Assembly: GCF_927798095.1 (NCBI RefSeq)
Contig: NZ_CAKMMF010000015.1
Location: 1 to 64,000, forward strand
DNA length: 64,000 nt
From: Paenibacillus plantiphilus
Lineage (GTDB): Bacteria; Bacillota; Bacilli; Paenibacillales; Paenibacillaceae
Direction of reading: 5' to 3'
Shown here one piece after another: positions 1 to 7,137 of the stretch; the first letter of the stretch is position 1; each line of letters opens with the position of its first letter. The translations under genes and the position numbers were made by a program. The notes below the pieces were generated by a model that had not been told where the DNA came from, did no database searches, and saw nothing but the letters and a program-made list of their open reading frames with translations.

Positions 1-120
1 ACAACCGGATCCGCATCCATTCGACGATCGGTTATCTTACCCCGCATCAATGCGAGAAAAGGTACTACGAGCAACACCAGGGCGCTTAGTTTCTGTGTCT
101 ACTTTCTTGACAGAGGTACA
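1..120 (+). mobile_element. Right end of an IS3-family insertion sequence
   Basis: The OrfB stop is followed by about 30 bases that look like the right terminal inverted repeat. Read inward on the minus strand it begins TGTACCTCTGTCAAG and continues to AGTAGACAC. A TGT...CA terminus with TGTCAA and AGTAGAC is typical of IS3-family ends. The boundary at about 120 is inferred; the left end and target duplication are not visible here. Confidence 0.65.
3..89 (+). CDS. IS3-family transposase OrfB, C-terminal end (partial)
   Basis: The first bases encode the last 28 residues of an IS3-family OrfB (DDE integrase) ending in TAG at 87-89. The tail reads NRIRIHSTIGYLTPHQ, the characteristic C-terminal signature of the IS3 group (consensus like N-x-R-x-H-S-x-x-G-Y-x-(S/T)-P). 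The rest of the transposase lies outside the window to the left, so nothing can be said about whether the element is intact. In the intact family, OrfB joins OrfA by programmed -1 frameshifting and moves the element through a circular intermediate. Confidence 0.85.
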   Translation, partial: NRIRIHSTIGYLTPHQCEKRYYEQHQGA

Positions 121-298
121 GAAAACCCTTCGACTATCTCCATAAGGCGGAAATACCGCTTTACAGCACGAAAAAGCGGCGCGAGGCGCTCTGTAAAGCT
201 GAAAAACCCTCTTACAGACGACAAAGCATCGCAGAAAGCCCTTCGACTATCTCTATAAGGTGGGATATCGCGCTACAGCACGGAAAAGCGGCGCGAGG
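119..298. repeat. Imperfect direct repeat, two copies of about 68 bp
   Basis: Bases 119-186 and 232-298 are two copies of the same unit, each starting with CAGAAA and CCCTTCGACTATCTC and ending with AAAGCGGCGCGAGG, with about ten differences. The start-to-start distance is 113 bp. A shorter related piece (GGACTATCTTAACAG) occurs near 366-380. No coding frame is convincing. The first copy abuts the IS end. Confidence 0.6.
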
Positions 299-668
299 AT
301 CGCTGGATACTTGTGTTGCAAGCGATGGCTGATGCGAACCCTCGCCAGCTGAAAACGCCCCTGTGGACTATCTTAACAGCGAGGATAGTTGCAAAATGCA
401 ACGTTGGAGCATCAGCAGGTATACGTGCGGAATGCCCTTTCGCACCGCGCGCTAAGCTCCCAACTTGCCGAGTCGCGATGCATGATGGCGGTTGTTCACT
501 GCGGCATGCAGGAACTGCCGCTGCCATCACGCATCGCCTCACCTGTTGGGAGCTGCGCAAGAGGTGCAGACACTTTCTCAACAGCCTGATTGCAGAGGCT
601 GCATTGTTCTTCATTTCAACCGCGATGTGACCGCTTCGCAAGCTCTCCGGCTAACAATGCCGCGCCTG
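299..668. other. Noncoding stretch, no gene recognised
   Basis: Open frames exist here on both strands but they overlap one another, lack ribosome binding sites and have compositions unlike the neighbouring genes. I see no RNA signature and no clear terminator. It probably contains decayed repeat sequence left of ric. Confidence 0.4.
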
Positions 669-1385
669 TCACTTGCTTAACGCCTCTATGCGAGGAAAAA
701 GAATGTTGTTTTCCAGATGGATATGCTGGAACATATCCGATTCCAAGTCGATCAGCTTCTGAAAGGTCAGCTGATACGTTCTGCACGCTTCAGGCGGCAG
801 CGCATAATCGCTCGTCAGCTCTCTTATATCTCTCAGCGCGTCTCCAACCTCGCTATGATCCGATTCCAGCTCATATAAACCCTTTAATACCTGCTCATTG
901 CGAGCTGCCTCTGGCTGTTCAGCATATTGCTGCAGCAGTGGGAACAGCTCCTCCTCTTCAGCCGCCAAATGCTGCTCCAGTTCGGCCTTCATTTGATGAA
1001 ACTTTTTATGCAGATCAGTCAGCACTGTGCCCTGTGTTGGTCCATGCACGCGCAATATCTTCGTTATAAACTCACTCAGCAGCGGCAGCTCTTCCTTCAA
1101 ATAAGCATGATGCGCGTTAACGATATGGTGGATAAGCTGCGGTACTGGCACTTCCCGCCAATCCTTCTCGGCATTGATCCCATGATTGATCATCGCATCA
1201 TAGCTGTCATTCAAGCGGCGAATAATGCCCGCTTCATCCAGGCCCTTCTGCCCAATAACCGATAACAAGGTGCGGTCACCGCCGCAGCAAAAGTCGATCT
1301 GCGCTTCCTTGAACAGATTGCTTGCTCCTGGAAACTCGGCTACGATATCACCAATTTTTTCTCGACCGTCATAACGTTTCTCCAT
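669..1385 (-). CDS. scdA: Iron-sulfur cluster repair di-iron protein Ric (ScdA/YtfE family)
   Basis: This 238-aa cytoplasmic protein matches the family that restores Fe-S clusters damaged by nitric oxide or oxidants using a non-haem di-iron centre. Residues about 8-50 form the N-terminal ScdA domain with the conserved FPGASNLF and DFCCGG segments (paired cysteines). The rest is a hemerythrin-like four-helix bundle with spaced ligands: HHIVNAHH, HKKFHQMK followed by HLAAEEEELFP, ESDHSEVG, and HIHLENNILFP. Length is normal for the family. A GAGAGGA ribosome binding site precedes the ATG. An FNR-type box lies about 41 bp upstream of the predicted transcription start, which fits induction without oxygen. 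Confidence 0.93.
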   Translation of the reverse strand: MEKRYDGREKIGDIVAEFPGASNLFKEAQIDFCCGGDRTLLSVIGQKGLDEAGIIRRLNDSYDAMINHGINAEKDWREVPVPQLIHHIVNAHHAYLKEELPLLSEFITKILRVHGPTQGTVLTDLHKKFHQMKAELEQHLAAEEEELFPLLQQYAEQPEAARNEQVLKGLYELESDHSEVGDALRDIRELTSDYALPPEACRTYQLTFQKLIDLESDMFQHIHLENNILFPRIEALSK

Positions 1386-1412
1386 CTCTGAACCATCCTC
1401 TCTATACGGAAC

Positions 1413-1462
1413 TGACCCCAGTATAAATCGTTCACCGGCCGTCCATTGTGATAGAGATCACC
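1413..1462 (-). promoter_or_regulatory. FNR-type class II promoter of ric
   Basis: TGTGA-TAGAGA-TCACC at 1447-1462 matches the Bacillus Fnr/CRP consensus TGTGA-N6-TCACA in nine of ten positions. A minus-strand -10 TATACT lies at 1425-1420, giving a start near 1413, so the box centre (1454.5) is at about -41.5. No good -35 is present, as expected for an activator-dependent promoter. That the activator is Fnr is inference. Confidence 0.7.
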
Positions 1463-1470
1463 ATTTCCGA

Positions 1471-2475
1471 TTATCCCCCAATTTGCGACATGCGCCGGAT
1501 GGTTGGAGATTGGGTTTGCTGTTGTCCTGCAAGCGCTTTGGCCATCTCATGCGTTTCAGGCTTAGCGCCCAGCGCCTTCAGGAAGATGGCCGCAATAGCT
1601 GACGGGTTCCCGATATGCTTGCGGACATTATATTCATCTGACCAGTATAAGCAGGGCTTAATGCTGCCGTCTGCGGTCAACCGCAGCCTGTTGCAGCTGC
1701 TGCAGAAGTGATCGCTGACAGGATGAATCAGCCCGAAAGTTCCGGCTGCTCCATCGAATTGGTAGCTCTGCGCCGGACCATTGCCGTACACCTCTCCGCA
1801 GGGCCTGTAATCCAGCCCCATTCTGCTGCATCTCTCCAATACATAATCAAGCGGCAAATATGCAGCGCGCCAGCTGCTGTCCGCATGCCCAATCGGCATA
1901 TATTCAATAAATCGAACTTGAATGGACTCCTTCAGCGTCATACGCAAGAAGTCATCCACCTCGTCGTCATTGATTCCCTTCATCAACACCATATTCAGCT
2001 TGATCGGATGAAAGCCCGCACGCTGACTCGCACGCAGACCAGCCAGCACCTTGCTGACATCGCCGCCTCGCGTGATCATCGCGAATCTGTCCGCCCTTAG
2101 AGAATCGAGACTTATATTAACCCTGGTCAGCCCCGCTGCTTTCAACCTGTCAGCGAATGGAGCCAAGTATATGCCATTGGTCGTCAGTGCTATATCCTCG
2201 ATTCCAGGAATCGCTGACAGCATGGAGATCAGCCGATCCAATCCTTTTCTAACGAGCGGCTCTCCTCCCGTTATTCGAAGCTTCTTGATGCCAAGCCCGG
2301 CTGCAGCTTGTACAATTTCAGTAATTTCTTCATAGGAAAGAATTCGGCTGTCTGGCTCGAAGCTCAATCCTTCCTCCGGCATGCAATACACACAGCGTAG
2401 ATTGCAGCGATCCGTTACGGCTATACGCAAATAATTATGCACTCTTCCATGGGCATCAACGAGCTGTGCAGCCAA
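1471..2475 (-). CDS. moaA: GTP 3',8-cyclase MoaA (molybdenum cofactor biosynthesis)
   Basis: MoaA is a radical-SAM enzyme that, with MoaC, converts GTP to cyclic pyranopterin monophosphate, the first step of molybdopterin synthesis. The N-terminal radical-SAM cluster motif CNLRCVYC and the C-terminal second cluster cysteines (CSSC ... KPC) are present, and the protein ends in the conserved Gly-Gly. I choose a TTG start at 2475 because a strong GGAGGAGG lies nine bases upstream and homologues begin near this point; a longer frame opens at 2568 but its extra 31 residues look non-homologous. No other moa/moe gene is in the window. The product supports nitrate reductase or other molybdoenzymes, which agrees with the FNR-like box upstream. 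Confidence 0.92.
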   Translation of the reverse strand: MAAQLVDAHGRVHNYLRIAVTDRCNLRCVYCMPEEGLSFEPDSRILSYEEITEIVQAAAGLGIKKLRITGGEPLVRKGLDRLISMLSAIPGIEDIALTTNGIYLAPFADRLKAAGLTRVNISLDSLRADRFAMITRGGDVSKVLAGLRASQRAGFHPIKLNMVLMKGINDDEVDDFLRMTLKESIQVRFIEYMPIGHADSSWRAAYLPLDYVLERCSRMGLDYRPCGEVYGNGPAQSYQFDGAAGTFGLIHPVSDHFCSSCNRLRLTADGSIKPCLYWSDEYNVRKHIGNPSAIAAIFLKALGAKPETHEMAKALAGQQQTQSPTIRRMSQIGG

Positions 2476-2562
2476 TGCAATCCACCTCCTCCACATTCTC
2501 GTACGAGCAACACAAGTTATTGTACCGGCAGCATCTGACCGCTGTTTGATAGCGATCTCATT

Positions 2563-2613
2563 GATCATGATCTTATACTGCGACGCCAGACTCCTTCAGT
2601 GATCTAGATCACA
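2563..2613 (-). promoter_or_regulatory. FNR-type promoter of moaA
   Basis: On the minus strand the box reads TGTGA-TCTAGA-TCACT (2613-2598), nine of ten consensus positions, inside a perfect 14-bp palindrome at 2599-2612. A -10 like TATAAG lies at 2577-2572, so the box centre is at about -41. The arrangement matches the other two boxes of this cluster. Confidence 0.6.
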
Positions 2614-2673
2614 CTCCCCTTCGGAGAGCCGATAGATCACCGTAGTCACAAAGAGGAATAAAAGATTTCCACC

Positions 2674-2723
2674 TGTGATAGAGGTCACAAAGTGCCCTCG
2701 TCCGCTGCACTATAATCAAATCA
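2674..2723 (+). promoter_or_regulatory. FNR-type class II promoter of the DUF2249 operon
   Basis: TGTGA-TAGAGG-TCACA at 2674-2689 is a perfect TGTGA-N6-TCACA site. A consensus -10 TATAAT at 2711-2716 gives a start near 2723, which places the box centre at -41.5. This is the strongest of the three sites and no separate -35 is seen. Confidence 0.78.
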
Positions 2724-2757
2724 GAAAGGCCATTCAAATATCAGGAGGAATGCAATC

Positions 2758-2991
2758 ATGAGTTCATACACTGCAACCGTTAATGCCACTGAATATCCGC
2801 CGCATCTGAAGCACAAGGTCATATTCGAAACCTTCGGCAAGCTGCAATCATCCGAAGCGATGCTCCTTATTAATGATCATGATCCCGTGCCGCTTCGTTT
2901 CCAGTTCGATGCGATGTATCCGGGACAATACGTTTGGGAGTATATTCAGCAAGGTCCTGTCGCATTCCAGGTCAGAATTGGAAAATTATAA
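2758..2991 (+). CDS. DUF2249 domain protein
   Basis: A 77-aa soluble protein consisting of a single DUF2249 (TusA-like fold) domain: a basic start (PPHLKHKVIFETF), a central LxxxEAMLLINDHDP strand-turn and the closing WEYIQQGPVAFQVRIGK. The family is found next to denitrification and nitric-oxide genes in several bacilli, but its biochemical role is not established. AGGAGG lies seven bases before the ATG. It is the first gene of a co-directional operon of five with short gaps, headed by a perfect FNR-like site. Confidence 0.85.
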   Translation: MSSYTATVNATEYPPHLKHKVIFETFGKLQSSEAMLLINDHDPVPLRFQFDAMYPGQYVWEYIQQGPVAFQVRIGKL

Positions 2992-3011
2992 GAGTATAGG
3001 AGCTGGCGCCA

Positions 3012-3335
3012 ATGGCTGGCATCACTATTGTCGATGAACGCACAATCAAGATTAAAGTAACGCTGGAGGACGCCATATCGATGATTCGGGAGTCTTCCCA
3101 TCATCTGGATGAATATGCCGCCGAGATCGTCACGATCTATGAGAAAATGCCTCAATTTCAATACATTTATTTTTGCTTCTATGCCTATGATAGCGCAAGG
3201 CTGTTCGAGCATATGCTCGGGATCGATCCCAAGCAGTATACATCCTTTTCTCTGGATGCCCCTGATGCTTTCTTCTTCGCGCTATATGGCGGCATGGCCG
3301 GGCTGTATGAGGAAGCCAAGAGAAGGATTTCATAG
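3012..3335 (+). CDS. Hypothetical protein in the FNR-linked DUF2249 operon
   Basis: A 107-aa soluble protein that I do not assign to a named family. It has a mixed alpha/beta pattern with an aromatic middle segment (FQYIYFCFYAYD) and no signal peptide or membrane segment. An AGGAG nine bases upstream supports the start. Its position between two DUF2249 genes, 20 bp after the first and 27 bp before the second, suggests a role with them. Confidence 0.75.
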   Translation: MAGITIVDERTIKIKVTLEDAISMIRESSHHLDEYAAEIVTIYEKMPQFQYIYFCFYAYDSARLFEHMLGIDPKQYTSFSLDAPDAFFFALYGGMAGLYEEAKRRIS

Positions 3336-3362
3336 GATTCATAGGAAGGAGGACGATACGAT

Positions 3363-3959
3363 ATGGAACGACAGCATGCGAAAATCATTGAGCTGGATGT
3401 CAGGCCTCATCTTCGCAATAAGCTGGAGCCCTTCCAGCTTATTATGGAAACCGTCAAGAAGCTCGAAGCCGATGATATCTTCGTGCTGCATGCAACCTTC
3501 AAGCCTTCCCCTCTGCTCGGAATGCTGAAGCTGCGCGGATTTGCTGGTCAATCCGTACAGAGTGGCAAGGAGCATTGGATCACAACCTTCGTAAGCAAAA
3601 AGAATAAGCGCTGGCTTCATGAGACGGTCGATGACGACACGTGGAGCGATGCTCCAGTAGAGGCTTCCGCTGAAGAAGCTTCCTCAGAAGAGGATGCTTC
3701 TTCTGATATTTCGACAACAGCAACAGCGAATACAAGCCCTCTTCTCATCGAATTGGATAATCGCGGCCTGGAGCCGCCTCAGCCGATGATTCGGACGCTG
3801 GCTGCCTTGGAGCGGATTCATCCTGAAGGCGAGGTTGTCATTCATAATGATCGGGTTCCGGTATTTCTCATCGAGGAATTGAACAGTCTGGGCTGCGCCT
3901 ATTCAGTTGAGGAACAGCCGGATGGTACGGCAAAGGTGAGCATACGAAAAAAAACATAA
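3363..3959 (+). CDS. Tandem DUF2249 protein (two domains)
   Basis: 198 aa with two DUF2249-like units: one at about residues 6-88 (ELDVRPHLRNKLEPFQLIM through HWITTFVSKK) and one at about 120-197 (IELDNRGLEPPQPMIRTLA through VSIRKK). They are joined by an acidic Ser/Glu-rich linker of about 30 residues (EASAEEASSEEDASS). The second unit has the EPPQPM(I/V)R turn typical of many DUF2249 proteins. A GGAGG motif lies just upstream. It probably arose by duplication of a domain like that of the first operon gene. Confidence 0.82.
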   Translation: MERQHAKIIELDVRPHLRNKLEPFQLIMETVKKLEADDIFVLHATFKPSPLLGMLKLRGFAGQSVQSGKEHWITTFVSKKNKRWLHETVDDDTWSDAPVEASAEEASSEEDASSDISTTATANTSPLLIELDNRGLEPPQPMIRTLAALERIHPEGEVVIHNDRVPVFLIEELNSLGCAYSVEEQPDGTAKVSIRKKT

Positions 3960-3972
3960 GGAGGCGAGCGTT

Positions 3973-5205
3973 ATGTCACGTCTCCCCTTTTTCTTTATCA
4001 TAACGGGGATGATTGGTTTCGTACTGTTTCACGGTGCGTCCCTGCTTACAGTTTCAGGCTGGCTCGGCGAGAGCGTTCGCGGCCCTTCAGGCTGGTTTCA
4101 TATCCATTTGTTTGTGCTCGGCTGGGCTACCATGCTTGCAATGGGCGCCGTCTACCAGCTCATCAATGTCATTCTGCAGTCAAAGCTGTACAGTGAACGG
4201 CTCGGCTATGCTCATTATGTCTGTTTTACAGTTGGTCTCACTGGGCTGCTCTACGGTTTTCTGCAAGGCGAGGTGTATTATATCGCTCTGTTTGCCACAT
4301 TAGCTATGGTTGGAATATTGCTTTTCGCTTGGAATATGGCTGTCACCCTGAAACGCGCCGCTCAATGGAATGCGATTACGATCAGCGCGGCCTGTGCAGT
4401 GCTGTACCTGGTGCTTACTGCGATCAGCGGCATGATCATGGGGATTAACTTTGCAACCGGCTTCTGGGGCGCCTATCATGAGCAGATCTTCCATGCCCAC
4501 ATCTGGCTCGGCACTATCGGCTGGTTTGGACTGCTCATAACAGGCTTCAGCTACAAGATGCTCCCGATGTTTTATTTGGCTCATCATTACCCCGTCCGGC
4601 TGCAAACCATCTCTATGCTGCTCTGGAATGCTGCTGTCCTCTTCGGAACGATTTCATTCCTGTCAGGGGGAGGCAGATGGCCGCAATGGTCCACCCTGCT
4701 CCTGCTTGCTCTGGCAATTATTATTTACAATATACATCTGCTTCAGATCATCCGATTTCGCAACAAACGCAATCCCGGGTTCGGAATCAGATGGTCGGTT
4801 TATGGCAGTCAAACGTTTGCTGCTGTAGTCATTATCGCACTGCTGTACACATTAGCGGCTCCGCAGCAGCTTTTTCAAGCCGAGTTCGTCCTCATTGCCG
4901 GATGGATCTATCTCGGCGGCTGGGTGTCCTTCACTATTCTCGGCTATGCGTCCAAGATCGTTCCTTTCCTCTGGTGGACGCATAAGTACGGCAAGCTTGT
5001 CGGCAAACCAGGCACACCGATCATGTCCGCACTGCTCAATGAGAAGCAAGTGAATATTGGTTTAGCAGCCATTGCGGGCTCCAGCCTCCTGCTGTTGTCA
5101 GGGCTGCTCTGGCAATCACAGCTCGTCTTCATGCTTGCAAGCTCCGCATACTCGTTGTGCTGCATCGCTTACATCTCAAGAATCGGTCTTGTGTTCACAC
5201 GGTAA
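3973..5205 (+). CDS. Haem-copper-oxidase subunit I-like multi-pass membrane protein
   Basis: A 410-aa very hydrophobic protein with about twelve predicted membrane helices. Histidines sit where haem ligands occur in subunit I-like or NnrS-like proteins: HIHLFVLGWATMLAMG near residue 43, HEQIFHAHIWLG near residue 170, AHHYP near residue 205 and WWTHKYG near residue 337. It is shorter than a true cbb3 or NO-reductase large subunit and there is no partner cytochrome gene, so catalysis cannot be claimed. AAGGAGG precedes the ATG by seven bases. It is the fourth gene of the DUF2249 operon, 13 bp after the tandem-domain gene. Anaerobic or NO-related electron or metal handling is inference. Confidence 0.72.
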   Translation: MSRLPFFFIITGMIGFVLFHGASLLTVSGWLGESVRGPSGWFHIHLFVLGWATMLAMGAVYQLINVILQSKLYSERLGYAHYVCFTVGLTGLLYGFLQGEVYYIALFATLAMVGILLFAWNMAVTLKRAAQWNAITISAACAVLYLVLTAISGMIMGINFATGFWGAYHEQIFHAHIWLGTIGWFGLLITGFSYKMLPMFYLAHHYPVRLQTISMLLWNAAVLFGTISFLSGGGRWPQWSTLLLLALAIIIYNIHLLQIIRFRNKRNPGFGIRWSVYGSQTFAAVVIIALLYTLAAPQQLFQAEFVLIAGWIYLGGWVSFTILGYASKIVPFLWWTHKYGKLVGKPGTPIMSALLNEKQVNIGLAAIAGSSLLLLSGLLWQSQLVFMLASSAYSLCCIAYISRIGLVFTR

Positions 5206-5240
5206 TCTAATAAGCCATCATATGGGGGAGGTCTTCACAG

Positions 5241-5540
5241 ATGGAGAATAATGAACAAATACTGAATGTGCTGCGTCAGGTCTATGACCCCGAGCTCGGA
5301 GTCAATATTGTTGATCTTGGACTTATCTATGACGTTCGGGAGGAACCGGAAAAAATCTATGTACAGATGACGCTGACAACACCTGGCTGCCCGCTGCATG
5401 ATACGATAATAGGCGGTGTTCGAACCATACTGCTGGATCAGACGGGCAAAAGCGAGGTCGAGGTGGATGTCGTTTGGGAACCCCAATGGACACCGGAGCG
5501 GATGTCGAAGGCTGCCAAAGACTATTTGGCCTATTTTTAA
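5241..5540 (+). CDS. DUF59/MIP18-family metal-sulfur cluster assembly protein (SufT-like)
   Basis: A 99-aa single-domain protein with the family hallmarks VYDPELGVNIVDLGLIY at the N-terminus and TTPGCPLHDTI, which contains the conserved cysteine. Family members assist maturation of Fe-S proteins. GGGGGAGG lies upstream of the ATG. It is the last gene of the FNR-linked operon, 35 bp after the membrane protein, and is followed by an intrinsic terminator. Its presence links the operon to Fe-S metabolism, in agreement with ric nearby. Confidence 0.9.
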   Translation: MENNEQILNVLRQVYDPELGVNIVDLGLIYDVREEPEKIYVQMTLTTPGCPLHDTIIGGVRTILLDQTGKSEVEVDVVWEPQWTPERMSKAAKDYLAYF

Positions 5541-5573
5541 GCCGATGATGATCATAGTGGACCAACTAAAAAA

Positions 5574-5608
5574 CAAACAGGCGCCAGCTCTGAGCCAGCG
5601 CCTGTTTG
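5574..5608. terminator. Bidirectional intrinsic terminator
   Basis: Arms CAAACAGGCGC (5574-5584) and GCGCCTGTTTG (5598-5608) are perfect complements, with A-rich and T-rich flanks. It separates the convergent DUF59 gene and the HPP-like gene. Confidence 0.85.
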
Positions 5609-5633
5609 CTTATAATGGATAATGCCGATTACA

Positions 5634-6119
5634 CTACCCCTCCTGCTGCGATTCTACTGCTTTGCCGCGCAATAGCCCCATGTTCAAGGAGCCTTTGCTC
5701 AAGCCTTCGAATTTTGCGATCATCCATAAAGGCAGAAGAAGACCAAGCAAAGAAACGATAACAGCGACTGGCAATGTCCACATGGAAACCGGGTGGGCAA
5801 AGTATGGAATGAGCGACACCGCAAGAATGGGAGCCGCATTCCATTTAAAATATTGAATAAGCGAAATCGTCACTATGGCGGTAGCAAAAAAGGATACTGC
5901 CCCACTATCGATCAAATAGAATAGATTGCCGATTGTAACCGCGATAATCGCCCCAATAATGATACGTTTAATGTCATTAAACTTGTCCATTCGCTGCAGG
6001 AACAAAAAGCTGAATGCTCCCAGCGTAGGATAGAATACCATTTCGAGGGAAGGAAAATGGCTCGAAGCCCAATACGCTACCATCAAGTAGCTGCATATAA
6101 TGACAGATCGCAAATGCAT
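5634..6119 (-). CDS. HPP-family-like integral membrane protein
   Basis: A 161-aa protein with four to five hydrophobic helices. The first part (YWASSHFPSLEMVFYPTLGAFSFLF) and the middle (RIIIGAIIAVTIGNLFYL, then HPVSMWTLPVAVIVSLLGLLLPLW) resemble HPP-family membrane proteins, some of which transport nitrite. The HPP motif itself is not present, so the assignment is tentative. The ATG at 6119 has a weak upstream AGG. The gene stands alone between two terminator-like regions. Confidence 0.55.
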   Translation of the reverse strand: MHLRSVIICSYLMVAYWASSHFPSLEMVFYPTLGAFSFLFLQRMDKFNDIKRIIIGAIIAVTIGNLFYLIDSGAVSFFATAIVTISLIQYFKWNAAPILAVSLIPYFAHPVSMWTLPVAVIVSLLGLLLPLWMIAKFEGLSKGSLNMGLLRGKAVESQQEG

Positions 6120-6360
6120 ATTGTGATTTACCTATCCTTTTGCAAATGATTTCTAGCATCTCTTACAATTAGCGCTGTTCTATCGCTGTTCGCTAGACAC
6201 TTCGCATTGTACTATAATCACTTTGCATGCCACAAATAAGAACTATTGATACAAAGGATAGTATTTATTTATGTCAGATTGTGTGACATGATCGTGTTGT
6301 GAAGCCGCTCGGATAGAAATTTTATCGGCTCAATCTATATCTTATCGGCGTGTTGCTTAC

Positions 6361-7068
6361 TTATGATCTCTCCGCTTCATGCTGAGGCCATAATTCATCG
6401 ACACTGCTTTTTAATCCGTCGATCAGCAATTGTACTGCTTTGCCGGCCTCCTCCGGATTCTGCGCTATAATAGCTTCTATCAGGTCCTGGTGATTGTCGC
6501 GGGGCAGATGATTCGCGAAGCTCTTCGTCAGGAAAGCTGTATTAGATTCCTGCAGCGCCTCGGTAATATGCGCATACAAATCAAACAGCATCCGATTCCC
6601 TGAAGATTCCACGATAGCTTGGTGCAATTGAATGTCAAAGACAACGAACTGTTCAATATCATCAGCCTCGGCATAGTAATTGCATCTCTCCTGACAGTAC
6701 TTGAACCGTGCTATATCCGCTTCTGTCCGCCGCTCAGCGGACAATCTTGCAGCCTCCAGCTCAAGCGCATGGCGCACCTCCAGCGTATCAAGCAGGCTGG
6801 ACCGCTGCACACGCCGTTGAATGGCGACACCCAGCGTACTGCTGGAGCATACATAAGTGCCATCGCCTTGCTTTGTATATAATACGCCAGCATGACATAG
6901 CGCTTTTATTCCCTCGCGCAGTGTATTGCGGCTAACGTTAAGCTCTGCAACAAGCTCCGGCTCAGCAGGTATTTTTTTGCCCACAGGCCATTTGCCAGAT
7001 TCAATTAAGGCTTCAATTTGCAGGATGACTTGGTCTACAAGCGTTAAGCGTGTAGTCTTTTTTAACAT
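6361..7068 (-). CDS. GntR-family (FadR/FCD subfamily) transcriptional regulator
   Basis: About 235 aa. The N-terminal winged helix-turn-helix (PAEPELVAELNVSRNTLREGIKALCHAGVLYTKQGDGTYV, quoted only as a region) is followed by an all-helical FCD ligand domain (LEVRHALELEAARLSAER ... FDIQLHQAIVESSGN). FCD domains usually bind a carboxylic acid, often with a metal. I prefer the ATG at 7068 over the upstream TTG at 7086. It is divergent from the MFS transporter with a gap of only about 70 bp, so it probably controls that gene. Confidence 0.88.
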   Translation of the reverse strand: MLKKTTRLTLVDQVILQIEALIESGKWPVGKKIPAEPELVAELNVSRNTLREGIKALCHAGVLYTKQGDGTYVCSSSTLGVAIQRRVQRSSLLDTLEVRHALELEAARLSAERRTEADIARFKYCQERCNYYAEADDIEQFVVFDIQLHQAIVESSGNRMLFDLYAHITEALQESNTAFLTKSFANHLPRDNHQDLIEAIIAQNPEEAGKAVQLLIDGLKSSVDELWPQHEAERS

Positions 7069-7137
7069 GGCAGAACAAACCCCCAAACATAGGATGATTG
7101 GATCTTTAGTTGACTATTACATCATATCTATTTTATA

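Noticed and set aside
273-641. Several overlapping open frames left of ric
   Set aside because: They overlap on both strands, lack ribosome binding sites and carry no recognisable domain.
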